Below, piece by piece: positions 7,914 through 15,971 of a DNA stretch of 64,000 nt. Where the stretch lies: positions 186,001 through 250,000 of the forward strand of contig JACKGZ010000004.1 of the NCBI GenBank assembly GCA_020639255.1, written 5' to 3'. Under the pieces are notes generated by a model that was not told the origin of the DNA, did not search any database, and worked only from the letters and a program-made list of their open reading frames with translations. A program made the position numbers and the translations under genes. Numbering within the stretch: position 1 is the first letter of the stretch; each line of letters starts with the position of its first letter. Source of the stretch: Phycisphaera sp. Lineage in GTDB: Bacteria; Planctomycetota; Phycisphaerae; Phycisphaerales; UBA1924.

Positions 7914-8921
7914 ATGACGGAGCCTTCCAAAGAGCTGGAACTCGCCCGGAGCGTCCTGACCGACGAGGCCCGAGCCCTCGACCACGCGGCGACGCTGATC
8001 GATGAGCGGTTCTGCGAGGCTGTCGAGCTGATCGCGAGGTGTGCCCAAAAAGACGGCACCGTCCTCGTTTCGGGGCTGGGCAAGTCCGGGCTCATCGGGG
8101 CCAAGATCTCGGCGACTTTGGCTTCATTGGGCGTGCCCTCGCACCCGGTCCACCCGACCGAGGCGACCCACGGCGACCTGGGCAGATTCCGCAGGCAGGA
8201 CGTCGTCATCGCGCTCAGCAAGTCGGGCGAGACGGAGGAAGTCGTCAACCTGGCCGCGATCCTCCGCCAGGACGGCCTGCCCGTGATCTCGATCACCTCG
8301 GGCGGGGACGAGCCGTCGAGTCTGGAACGCGTGTCGAGCGTGGCGCTCACGATCGGGGTTGGGCGCGAGGCGGGCGACATGCCCGCGCCGACGAGTTCGA
8401 CCACGGCCACGCTGGCGCTCGGTGATGCGCTGGCGATCGCGGCGGCGAGGCGGATCCGGTTCACCGACGCTGACTTTGCCAAGCGTCACCCGGGCGGCTC
8501 GCTCGGCGGGCTCCTGCGCCCCGTGATGGATGTCGTGCGGTTCAGGGCAGGCGAGAACCTGCCGCTGATCGATGATCATCTGAGTGTGGGCGATGCGCTC
8601 AAAGAGGCGGAGAACCACACGGGCCGGCGACCGGGCGCGATGCTGCTCGTCGAAAAAGCATCTGGCAAGCTGACGGGCATCTTCACCGACGGCGATCTCC
8701 GACGGCTCGTGCTCGGCAAGGGTGGCTCGCTCGACACGCCGATCGCGGAGGTGATGACGAAGTCGCCGCGCACGATGCGTGACGATGCGATCATCCGCGA
8801 CGCGCTCACGCTTTTCCGCGAGAAGCGTCAGGACGAGATCCCGGTGGTCGATGCGCAGGGCCGACCCGCGGGGCTGCTCGACGTGCAGGACCTGATCGCG
8901 CTCAAGCTCGTCCGCGATTGA
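7914..8921 (+). CDS. kdsD: Arabinose-5-phosphate isomerase (KdsD/KpsF type)
   Basis: Converts ribulose 5-phosphate to D-arabinose 5-phosphate, the precursor of Kdo. The 335-aa protein has a SIS sugar-isomerase domain (about residues 35-165; VSGLGKSGLIGAKISATLASLG and HGDLG) and two C-terminal CBS motifs (about 205-335), the standard architecture. The ATG at 7914 (MTEPSKELE) is used since the upstream extension is not family-like; a TACGCT -10-like hexamer ends six bases before it. Seventeen bases separate it from kdsC, so the two Kdo genes form an operon. Confidence 0.93.
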   Translation: MTEPSKELELARSVLTDEARALDHAATLIDERFCEAVELIARCAQKDGTVLVSGLGKSGLIGAKISATLASLGVPSHPVHPTEATHGDLGRFRRQDVVIALSKSGETEEVVNLAAILRQDGLPVISITSGGDEPSSLERVSSVALTIGVGREAGDMPAPTSSTTATLALGDALAIAAARRIRFTDADFAKRHPGGSLGGLLRPVMDVVRFRAGENLPLIDDHLSVGDALKEAENHTGRRPGAMLLVEKASGKLTGIFTDGDLRRLVLGKGGSLDTPIAEVMTKSPRTMRDDAIIRDALTLFREKRQDEIPVVDAQGRPAGLLDVQDLIALKLVRD

Positions 8922-8937
8922 CGGAGACCCGAACCCG

Positions 8938-9456
8938 ATGCCCAAGGCCGACCCCGCCAATGTTCGCCTGCTCGTCCTCGACGTCGACGGCTGCCTGACC
9001 GATGGCTCGGTGCACCTCGACGGCGAAGGACGCGAGACGAAGCGGTACAACATCAAAGACGGGCTGGGCATCGCGGTGTGGATGAAGCTCGGCCTCCATG
9101 TCGCGGTGGTCACAGGACGCAAGAGCGATTCGCTGATCGCGCGGTGCAAGGAACTCGGGATCACGGAGTTGCATCAGGGCGTGAAGGACAAGGGCGTGAA
9201 GTTGGCCGAGGTCTTGGCGGCTGTCGGTTGCGAGGCCGATGAGGCGGCGGCATTTGGCGACGATTGGAACGATCTCCCTGTCCTGAGGCGTGTGGGTGTG
9301 GCGATGTGCCCGGCTGACGCCTCGGACGAGGTGCGAGCGATCGCGGACTTCGTGAGTGCGAATGCGGGCGGGCACGGAGCGGTCAGGGATGGGATCGAGA
9401 TGATCCTGGCAGCCAAGGGGCTGATGGAGCGTGCGGTAGCGTTCTACGACGTCTGA
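8938..9456 (+). CDS. kdsC: 3-deoxy-D-manno-octulosonate 8-phosphate phosphatase
   Basis: HAD-superfamily phosphatase removing phosphate from Kdo-8-phosphate in the cytoplasm. The 172 aa match the family length. HAD motif I is DVDGCLTDG with nucleophile D15 and D17; motif II is VVTGRKS; motif IV is GDDWNDLPVL. It directly follows the arabinose-5-phosphate isomerase and precedes a putative LPS export protein, so three successive genes serve LPS core synthesis and export. Weak initiation signal (GGAG about 15 bases upstream). Confidence 0.94.
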   Translation: MPKADPANVRLLVLDVDGCLTDGSVHLDGEGRETKRYNIKDGLGIAVWMKLGLHVAVVTGRKSDSLIARCKELGITELHQGVKDKGVKLAEVLAAVGCEADEAAAFGDDWNDLPVLRRVGVAMCPADASDEVRAIADFVSANAGGHGAVRDGIEMILAAKGLMERAVAFYDV

Positions 9457-9481
9457 CCGCCCCACCCTTGCGCGATACGAT
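9453..9481 (+). promoter_or_regulatory. Candidate promoter for the LptC/LptA-like gene
   Basis: CTGACC (9453-9458), 17-base spacer, TACGAT (9476-9481); the ATG starts at 9488, six bases beyond. It would again give a leaderless mRNA. The -35 overlaps the kdsC stop codon, so the gene may have its own start point within the operon. Confidence 0.4.
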
Positions 9482-9487
9482 GACCCT

Positions 9488-12427
9488 ATGAGGACCGAGC
9501 TTCAACGAATCTTGACGACCACGCGCCGGGGTGCGAGCCGATCGGCGTTGCTCGTGGCGATTGGCGTATCGCTCATCCTTGTCTCATTCATTCTGATCTT
9601 CTCGACGCGCTCGGGGCCCTCCAAGCGTGAAGCGATCGACGACTTTGCGCCCGAGGATGTGCCGGACTTGCTCGCAGCGCCGGGCGACGACGTCACACGG
9701 ATCAACGGCCAGCCCCAGTTCGGCGACACAACCAATGCCCGCGTCCGACTCAAGGATCGGGGCGACCCGTCGCGCACAGCATGGGACATCGAGTTTGCGA
9801 GGTTGAGCCCGGTCAAAGACTCTGATCTCGTCGAGATCGATCGCCCTCGGGCGTGGTATCTCCTGGGCAATAACAATCTCGTGTTCATCCGCTCGGACAA
9901 GGCCGAGTTTCTGATGCCGGACATCGGAAGTGAGCCGGTATCTGGCCGATTCACGGGGAACGTCGAGGTCCTGCAATTCGAGCGGATGTCTGACGGCTCC
10001 CTGCCCGCGCCGATCGCGGGCGACTCGTCGGTGCGCATCACGACCAACTGGCTCGACTTCGACGCGGTGGCGAGCGAACTCTCGACGACCGAGACCGTGC
10101 TCATCGCGAGCGAGTCGATCGATGCCGACTGTTCGGGCCTCCGCGTGGTGTTCAACGAAGTCGATGAGCGAGTGGAACTGCTCGAGATCCCGGGCTCGCT
10201 CGTGGCGACGATCCGCCCGGGTGCGCAGGAACTCAGCAGGAAACCAGAGCCCGCTGCGGATCCCAAGCCGGTCGCCCAGCCATCACAGGCAAACGCGAAG
10301 CCCAAAGCGACGACCCCGTCCGTCGAGCCCGAGGGGCCCGAGACGTTCTATGCCGTCACGTTCGAGAGTTCGGTGCATGTGGAGCAGCCCTCGCGCCGGA
10401 TCGACGCGGACCGGGCGCGTGTGTGGATCCGCCTTGTGAACAACGAGATCCCGTCGAACAGCATTGCCTCACTGTCGATGCCGACGCGGGTGAGCGACCC
10501 GATCGGGCTGCACGCGGCGCTCGTGTCGATGGTGGTCGCCTCGCGTCAGCCCGAGATCCCGAGCGATCGGGATATGAAGCTGAGCGATGACGTGCTGTTC
10601 CGATGCGTGGGCCCCACCGTGGTCCGCCCGATGGACGAACGCCCCGCTGCCCTCGGCTCGGGCGATGACGTCGCGCTGCGGTTCGAGTCGAACCAGGGCG
10701 GCAAGGTGACGTTCAGCGATTCGGTCCTGCTTGCCAGCGGCGAGTCTTCGGCGATCGAGTACGGGTTCACCAACAAGATTTTGGCGCTGACCGGGTACGA
10801 CGGGCAGCCGACGACGCTGGACGTCGAGGGCTCGGGCTCGATCATGGGTGAGTCGCTCACGATCGGGCTGGCGACGGGCATCGGGCAGGCGATGGGCGCG
10901 GGCGTGCTGACCGAAGCGGGCACGGGACGCAGCCTCACATGGAACGAGCAGGCCGACGTGGTGTTCCGCACGGAAGAGGGCTGGATCACCGGCTCGATCG
11001 AGCAGGCGATCGCCTCGGGCACGGTCGTGATGCGTGACGCGGACACTGAGGTGTCCGCCGATTCGATCAACACACGGTTCGCTGCGGGCGACAAGACGCT
11101 CATCGAGCGCGCGGTGCTGACCGGCGGCGTGCGCGCCCGCACCGCCAGCGGCAGCCTCGACGCCGACCGCTTGGATGTCCGCTTCGATACGTCGAGCGGG
11201 CGCTCCGAGCCCAGGACCGTGACGGCTTCGGGGCAGGTGCGGGGCGAGCAGGACGACGCGGTCATCACCGCCGGGTTGCTCGAAGCCGATCTCGCGCCCG
11301 ATGAGGACGGCAAGCCCCGCGTGACGGTGGCGCGGGCGTCGGAGACGGTGCGCTTTACGCGGGCCGACGGCGCGTTCGCCGAGGGCGACTCGCTGCGGGC
11401 CGAACTTGGCACCGAGCACGCGCTCGTCGAGGGCACGCCGGCGCGGGTGGGCGCCAACAGCGCGTCGGTCGCGGCCCGCTCGGTCACACTCGACGGCAGC
11501 GCCCGTTCGATCGTCGTGCCAGGCCCGGGCGAGTTCACGCTCATGGATGACGACGGCGTCCTGACGATCGCGACCGCGAAGTGGAACGGCTCGATGAGCT
11601 ACACCGACGAGACGGGCATGCTTGAGGCCGTGGGCGAGGTCGTCGCGGTCTCGACGCCGAGCGCGCTGTCGCGCGACACGCTCGCGGGCGATCGGCTGTT
11701 CGCGCTCGTGCAGCCGTCGGACGGTTCGGCGGTGCTGGATGAACGGGCCGACCGCCAGCTCATCAGCGCCGAGATCACCGGGGCGGATGATCGCGAGGCC
11801 TCGGTCGAATCGCTGCGATTTACGCAGGTGGGCGACGAGGAGCCCTCGCGGGTGATGGCGCTCCTGGGCAACCGGATCGAACTGGACAACATCGGCGGCA
11901 TCGTCCGCGTGCCGACGCCCGGCAAGCTCGTCGTCTCCGACAGGCAGGTCGATATCGAATCGACCGACTCATCGACGATGCGTGGCTCGGCGCTCTTCGA
12001 CTGGGAGGGCGAGCTGCTGCTCGATCGTCCGTCGGGCGAGGTGACGATGACGAACCGCGTCCGCATGGTGCACCGCCCGGTGGGCGACGGCGCGGTCGCC
12101 GAACTCGAGTGCGAATCGCTGAAGGCGGCTTTCACCGAGGATTCGCCGACGGGCGACCTGACATCGGGCACGGGCGAGAGCCAGCTCAAGAACGTGCTCG
12201 CTACGGGCGCTGTCTGGGCCAGGTCGGGCAATCAGCAGATGATCGCCGACGCGCTGAACTACGCCGCAGAGACGCAGGCCGCAAGGGCGACCGCGCAGAA
12301 CGGCGGCTGGGTGACGCTCTTCGACCCGGCCCAGCCCGCGCCGGTGACGGCGGCCGAGCTGATCTGGTCGCTGAGGTCCGGGCGCATCGAGGTCGTCCGG
12401 CCCAACCCGGTCAGTATTCCGAGATAA
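9488..12427 (+). CDS. Giant LptC/LptA (OstA)-like LPS transport protein
   Basis: Envelope protein of 979 aa with an N-terminal membrane anchor (about residues 19-38) followed by an extracytoplasmic region rich in short beta-strands. The N-terminal 200 residues (WDIEFARLSPVKDSDLVEIDRPRAWYLL, KAEFLMPD, VRITTNWLDFD) resemble LptC/OstA organisation, and similar OstA-like segments (SGSLDADRLDVRF, ADALNYAAE) recur to the C-terminus. LptA and LptC are normally under 200 aa, so this looks like one chain with many beta-jellyroll units. It follows kdsD-kdsC, supporting an LPS export role. Function is inferred from context and fold-like repeats; lptB, lptF and lptG are not in the window. Confidence 0.6.
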   Translation: MRTELQRILTTTRRGASRSALLVAIGVSLILVSFILIFSTRSGPSKREAIDDFAPEDVPDLLAAPGDDVTRINGQPQFGDTTNARVRLKDRGDPSRTAWDIEFARLSPVKDSDLVEIDRPRAWYLLGNNNLVFIRSDKAEFLMPDIGSEPVSGRFTGNVEVLQFERMSDGSLPAPIAGDSSVRITTNWLDFDAVASELSTTETVLIASESIDADCSGLRVVFNEVDERVELLEIPGSLVATIRPGAQELSRKPEPAADPKPVAQPSQANAKPKATTPSVEPEGPETFYAVTFESSVHVEQPSRRIDADRARVWIRLVNNEIPSNSIASLSMPTRVSDPIGLHAALVSMVVASRQPEIPSDRDMKLSDDVLFRCVGPTVVRPMDERPAALGSGDDVALRFESNQGGKVTFSDSVLLASGESSAIEYGFTNKILALTGYDGQPTTLDVEGSGSIMGESLTIGLATGIGQAMGAGVLTEAGTGRSLTWNEQADVVFRTEEGWITGSIEQAIASGTVVMRDADTEVSADSINTRFAAGDKTLIERAVLTGGVRARTASGSLDADRLDVRFDTSSGRSEPRTVTASGQVRGEQDDAVITAGLLEADLAPDEDGKPRVTVARASETVRFTRADGAFAEGDSLRAELGTEHALVEGTPARVGANSASVAARSVTLDGSARSIVVPGPGEFTLMDDDGVLTIATAKWNGSMSYTDETGMLEAVGEVVAVSTPSALSRDTLAGDRLFALVQPSDGSAVLDERADRQLISAEITGADDREASVESLRFTQVGDEEPSRVMALLGNRIELDNIGGIVRVPTPGKLVVSDRQVDIESTDSSTMRGSALFDWEGELLLDRPSGEVTMTNRVRMVHRPVGDGAVAELECESLKAAFTEDSPTGDLTSGTGESQLKNVLATGAVWARSGNQQMIADALNYAAETQAARATAQNGGWVTLFDPAQPAPVTAAELIWSLRSGRIEVVRPNPVSIPR

Positions 12428-12450
12428 TGAACTTACAAAAACAAGAACAA

Positions 12451-12529
12451 ACGAGCCCCTCGCGCAAGCGAGGGGACACACTCAAAGCTCTACCCACACA
12501 AAGTCCCCTCGCTTGCGCGAGGGGCTCGT
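12451..12529. repeat. Perfect 27-bp inverted repeat between convergent genes
   Basis: Arms at 12451-12477 and 12503-12529 are exact reverse complements, separated by 25 bases. Each arm is itself an interrupted palindrome (CCCCTCG-N6-CGAGGGG). It fills the gap between the convergent LptC/LptA-like gene and nuoC, so it could act as a bidirectional terminator or be a REP-type repeat. No second copy was noticed in the window. Confidence 0.85.
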
Positions 12530-12546
12530 CATGATCAAACGACTGC

Positions 12547-13098
12547 TTACGCGTCGGTGCGATCGATGACTTTGTACATCTCGCGCTCGCCTCGGCCCTT
12601 GACGGGGTAGTCCTTGCGGAGCGGGTGCGCTGGGAACTGCTCCCAGAGCAGGATGCGGCGCAGGTCCGGGTGGCCCTTGAAGCGGATGCCGAACATGTCG
12701 AAGACCTCGCGCTCGGTCCACTCGGCGCCGGCCCAGAGATCGGTGACGCTGTCGACGTAGAGGGCCGAGTCTTCCTCGATGCCGTCGGTCGGGATCGAGG
12801 GATTCAGGAAGGTCTTGACGAAGAACCGCAGATCGAGCTCGTACGAGCAGAGGATGTAGACGACCGCGAACCGCCCGGGCATCTCGGTGGGGTAGCCCTC
12901 GTAGTCGATCCCGAGGACGTCGGAGAGGAAGTTGTACTTGCACTCTTCGTCGTTCTTGAGGAAGGTCATGACTTCGTGCAGGTCGCCCGGCTCGACGACA
13001 AGGGTGGCGTCGCCCCGGAATTCGGTGGCGCGGAACTTCTTGCTTGGGAAGGCGCTCTTGAGGCGGGCGAAGGTCGGGTGATCGAGCTTGGTCGTCAT
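12547..13098 (-). CDS. nuoC: NADH-quinone oxidoreductase subunit C
   Basis: Peripheral-arm subunit of respiratory complex I (30 kDa homologue), membrane-associated on the cytoplasmic side. The 183-aa product carries the family signature EWTEREVFDMFGIRFKGHPDLRRIL followed by PLRKDYPVKG. ATG at 13098 has GGGAG eight bases upstream. It is downstream of the hypothetical gene at 13121-13777 with a 22-base gap. No other nuo gene is adjacent: an inverted repeat follows immediately, so this is an isolated complex I gene. Confidence 0.95.
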   Translation of the reverse strand: MTTKLDHPTFARLKSAFPSKKFRATEFRGDATLVVEPGDLHEVMTFLKNDEECKYNFLSDVLGIDYEGYPTEMPGRFAVVYILCSYELDLRFFVKTFLNPSIPTDGIEEDSALYVDSVTDLWAGAEWTEREVFDMFGIRFKGHPDLRRILLWEQFPAHPLRKDYPVKGRGEREMYKVIDRTDA

Positions 13099-13120
13099 GG
13101 TGGTCTCCCTGAGGGGTAGC

Positions 13121-13777
13121 TTAGGCGATCCTGACGCGCTCGATCAGATCCCGGCAGGCCTCGGTCAGCACGAACACATCACGGCCTGCGAACGCCGAAT
13201 CGCGCCACGAGTCGAGCAGCGTGTTGTCGAATGCGCGGCTTGTGTCGAGCGGGCGGTGGGCCATGCGGTCCTCGCTCACGGCTTCGCCCCCGGCAAGGAC
13301 GATCCCCGTGCAGGCCTCGGAGTTGCCGAGCTTGTCGAGCATCCGGGGCAGATGGTCCTCGGCGTGCGAAGCCATCTCGGGGGTGAGCATCGCGACCGGG
13401 TCGACGAGGATCCGGAGCCGATCGCTCGGCGGCTCTTTGAGCAGGGCGCTGGCGCTGTGCGGGTCCGACAGGACCAGGCCGCAGGCGGGACGTAAAGAGA
13501 GGTATGCGTCACGCTCCACCAGGACCGGAGTGAGCGATGCGAGAGATTGACGGAGTTCGTCGAGTCCCGTGGTCCAGAGGCGGTGGTCGGAAGGGAAGTT
13601 CGCCTCGGCGGGATCGGCGCCCTCGTCGAACCACCCGGCCCAGGCGACCGTGTGCGTGTTCGGTTCGATTGCCGACGCGAAATCGGGCGCGAGCGGGTTG
13701 GCGTGTGTGAAGGTGAACCGGGGCTCGCCCTGGGATGTGCCAAGGTTGCGCGTTTGGAGGAGGTGGGTGCGGTGCAT
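13121..13777 (-). CDS. Conserved hypothetical protein, possibly TIM-barrel-like
   Basis: Unrecognised soluble protein of 218 aa with no signal peptide or membrane helix. The segment RLRILVDPVAMLTPEMASHAEDHLPRML and the alternating beta/alpha pattern suggest a TIM-barrel of the xylose isomerase/AP endonuclease kind, but no catalytic motif is convincing. The start at 13777 (MHRTHLLQTRN) is chosen because upstream codons look non-coding. It lies 22 bases upstream of nuoC on the same strand and probably shares its transcript. Function unknown. Confidence 0.6.
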   Translation of the reverse strand: MHRTHLLQTRNLGTSQGEPRFTFTHANPLAPDFASAIEPNTHTVAWAGWFDEGADPAEANFPSDHRLWTTGLDELRQSLASLTPVLVERDAYLSLRPACGLVLSDPHSASALLKEPPSDRLRILVDPVAMLTPEMASHAEDHLPRMLDKLGNSEACTGIVLAGGEAVSEDRMAHRPLDTSRAFDNTLLDSWRDSAFAGRDVFVLTEACRDLIERVRIA

Positions 13778-13897
13778 GGTCCGACAATGATTACACGCTG
13801 ATGTGGGGGATGTCGATTCACCGAAGTCGTGCCCAAGTCGGCGGAGCCGGCGCTGTGATGTGGATTTCGCCCTTCCTGCGCCCAGGAGCCCCGCCCG

Positions 13898-14185
13898 ATG
13901 GACACGCTGTTCGGATTCGATGACCTCGCCGAGAACCGCAAACCCGCCAAGTTCGAGATCGCACCGAGCCAGGAGTCGGCCGAGCTCGTTCGGCCCCAGG
14001 TGATCTCTCGGATCATCGAGCTGAACCCGACCGCCTCGGCGGCGTTCCTCGATCAGTTCTCGGATAACCAACTCCGCTTCTATCTGGACCATCTTCGCTC
14101 GGCCGAGATGCCCCGCCGATCGGCGAGGCCCTGGGTCCGCCCGGGGGACTCCCCCGCGGTGACTGGCGCTCGAAGTGTTGCATAA
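13898..14185 (+). CDS. Small conserved hypothetical protein
   Basis: A 95-aa cytoplasmic protein of unknown function. The conserved-looking core is SRIIELNPTASAAFLDQFSDNQLRFYLDHL, an amphipathic helical segment; the C-terminal 20 residues are Arg/Pro rich. An AGGAG lies twelve bases before the ATG. It diverges from the gene at 13777. A promoter for the next gene overlaps its last codons. Confidence 0.55.
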   Translation: MDTLFGFDDLAENRKPAKFEIAPSQESAELVRPQVISRIIELNPTASAAFLDQFSDNQLRFYLDHLRSAEMPRRSARPWVRPGDSPAVTGARSVA

Positions 14186-14186
14186 T
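14159..14186 (+). promoter_or_regulatory. Candidate promoter upstream of the TolB-like gene
   Basis: GTGACT (14159-14164), 16-base spacer, CATAAT (14181-14186). It overlaps the stop codon of the small gene before it and would start a transcript with a leader of about 300 nt. Confidence 0.35.
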
Positions 14187-14192
14187 TTGCGT

Positions 14193-14497
14193 TCAATTCA
14201 GTCTTTACACGAACTCCATGCCGCCCGATCTGTTCGGGCGGTGTTGGTTTTGGGCGCAAGGACTACCCATCTGGGCGTGAATCTCGCAGACTTTTCGGGA
14301 CCAACTCAACTCGGACCATCGAAGGTCCGATTTGCTGATCGTCGCGGGATGCGATGGTCGATGGTTGGCCTGCGAGTCGTCCGATAAAGGGCGTACAAGC
14401 CCCGAAGACCTTGGGAGCTGCGGAGCAGCGGATGCGTGATGTGGATGCACATTCGAACCTGGCCGGCGTGAACCCGGCCGCTGCTCGGAGCTTCAAG
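14193..14497 (+). other. Long structured leader upstream of the TolB-like lipoprotein gene
   Basis: The 312-base gap 14186-14497 has no coding signal but contains three perfect hairpins: CCGCCCGA/TCGGGCGG (14221-14241) followed by TGTTGGTTTT, which may terminate the small upstream gene or act as an attenuator; TCGGACC/GGTCCGA (14311-14330); and GGCCGG/CCGGCC (14461-14479), 18 bases before the start codon. It may be a regulatory 5' UTR or contain a small RNA. It matches no riboswitch class I recognise. Confidence 0.4.
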
Positions 14498-15874
14498 ATG
14501 CGGAATACCGGCACGACCCTTCGCCTGGGTGTGATCACCCTCCTCGCCGCCACCGGCCTCGCCGGCGGATGCTCGTACGACCAGAACCCGGAGTGGTCCA
14601 CCACCCCTGCCGAGGCCAAGCCTCTCGCCAAGGCCCAGCGGCAGAACTCGAACCGTTCGGACGACACGTACCAGGTCACGATGATGGACGAGCAGCAGAC
14701 CATCTGGGACGGTCTGTTTGAGCAGCCCGAGACCGAGGACTATGCCGCCGACGGCGAGTTTGGAACGGGCAACCCGATCGACATTTTCGGCTCGATCAAC
14801 GGCCGCGCGATGACGCAGGGCAACCCCAACGCCCCGGCCGCGTACGACCCCGCCGATCTGCACCGCGTGAGCTTCAGCTCGTACGGCTCGGACTTCGATC
14901 CGGTCGTCACCGAGGACGGCCAGTACGTCTACTTCGCCTCGACGCAGCACCGCGAGACCGCGGACATCTATCGCAAGCACATCAACAGCAGTGTCGTGAG
15001 CCAGATCACCAATGATCCGGGCCACGACGTCATGCCCGCGTTGTCACCCGACGGCCGGATGATCGCGTTCGCCAGCAACCGCCAGGGCAATTGGAACATC
15101 TATCTGATCGACGCCGAGGGTGGGCAGGCCCGTCAGATCACCGACGACAGCTCGCACGAGCTGCACCCCTCGTTCAGCCCGGACGGCTCGCAGCTTGTCT
15201 ACTCGCGCCTCGGCCCGGTGAGCCAGCGCTGGGAGATGTGGCTCGTCGACGTCAACAACCCGATGGTCAAGCACCAGATCGGTTTCGGCCTGTTCCCCGA
15301 GTTCTGCCCCGTGGGCGGCACCGGCATGAACGGCGGCGACCGCATCGTCTTCCAGCGCGCCCGTGAACGCGGCTCGCGCCTCTTCAGCGTCTGGGCGCTT
15401 GATCTGGTCGGCGGCAACGAGACCATCAACCTCACCGAGCTCGCCTCGAGCTCCGATCACGCGCTCATCAACCCGAGCTGGAGCCGTGACGGCAAGCGCG
15501 TCGCGTACGCCAGCGTCCCGCTCGCCGCGACGACAAGCAACGGCCAGCCCGCGCGTGCCGACATCTGCATGACAAACATCGACGGCACGGGTTCGACGAA
15601 CCTGACCGCCGACGACGCGATCAACCTGATGCCGACCTGGGGCGCCAACAACGAGGTGTACTTCATCTCCAACCGCTCGGGCACGGACAACATCTGGTCG
15701 CTCGGCGCGAGCAAGGCGGTCATCGCCGCGGGTGAGCCGTACGTCGGCCTGCCCGGTTCGCCCCGCACGGCTCAGTCGCCCCGCAACACGAACCAAACGC
15801 GCACACAGGATCAGAACCAGACCCCGGACTTCGCGGACTTCCCGCCCGGTCTGGTCCCGATCGGCGTCGAGTAA
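14498..15874 (+). CDS. TolB-like beta-propeller lipoprotein
   Basis: Predicted envelope lipoprotein of 458 aa. MRNTGTTLRLGVITLLAATG is a signal segment with a Cys at about residue 25 (LAGGC). The rest holds repeated PD40/WD40-like blades: DFDPVVTEDGQYVYFAST, DVMPALSPDGRMIAFASNRQGNWNIYLID, HPSFSPDGSQLVYSR, NPSWSRDGKRVAYAS, MPTWGANNEVYFISNRSGTDNIWSL. This is TolB-type architecture, but TolB is soluble periplasmic rather than lipidated and no Tol-Pal genes are nearby. The start at 14498 begins the signal peptide. The gene behind it also encodes a lipoprotein, which suggests an envelope operon. Confidence 0.8.
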   Translation: MRNTGTTLRLGVITLLAATGLAGGCSYDQNPEWSTTPAEAKPLAKAQRQNSNRSDDTYQVTMMDEQQTIWDGLFEQPETEDYAADGEFGTGNPIDIFGSINGRAMTQGNPNAPAAYDPADLHRVSFSSYGSDFDPVVTEDGQYVYFASTQHRETADIYRKHINSSVVSQITNDPGHDVMPALSPDGRMIAFASNRQGNWNIYLIDAEGGQARQITDDSSHELHPSFSPDGSQLVYSRLGPVSQRWEMWLVDVNNPMVKHQIGFGLFPEFCPVGGTGMNGGDRIVFQRARERGSRLFSVWALDLVGGNETINLTELASSSDHALINPSWSRDGKRVAYASVPLAATTSNGQPARADICMTNIDGTGSTNLTADDAINLMPTWGANNEVYFISNRSGTDNIWSLGASKAVIAAGEPYVGLPGSPRTAQSPRNTNQTRTQDQNQTPDFADFPPGLVPIGVE

Positions 15875-15971
15875 ACGCATCTGTCCCGGCGGCGGGCCCA
15901 ACGGCCCGTCACCGGATTGGAATTGAAAGTCAGCCCGGCACGGACGCCTGGCGCAGAGCGGCAAGGACGCC

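Noticed and set aside
9502..10305. Antisense open frame within the LptC/LptA-like gene
   Set aside because: Ser/Arg-rich shadow of the coding strand; no initiation signal or motif.
12482..12943. 153-aa minus open frame with an SPSRKRG tail
   Set aside because: Frame-shifted reading of nuoC running into the inverted repeat; the SRKRG tail is only the translated repeat arm.
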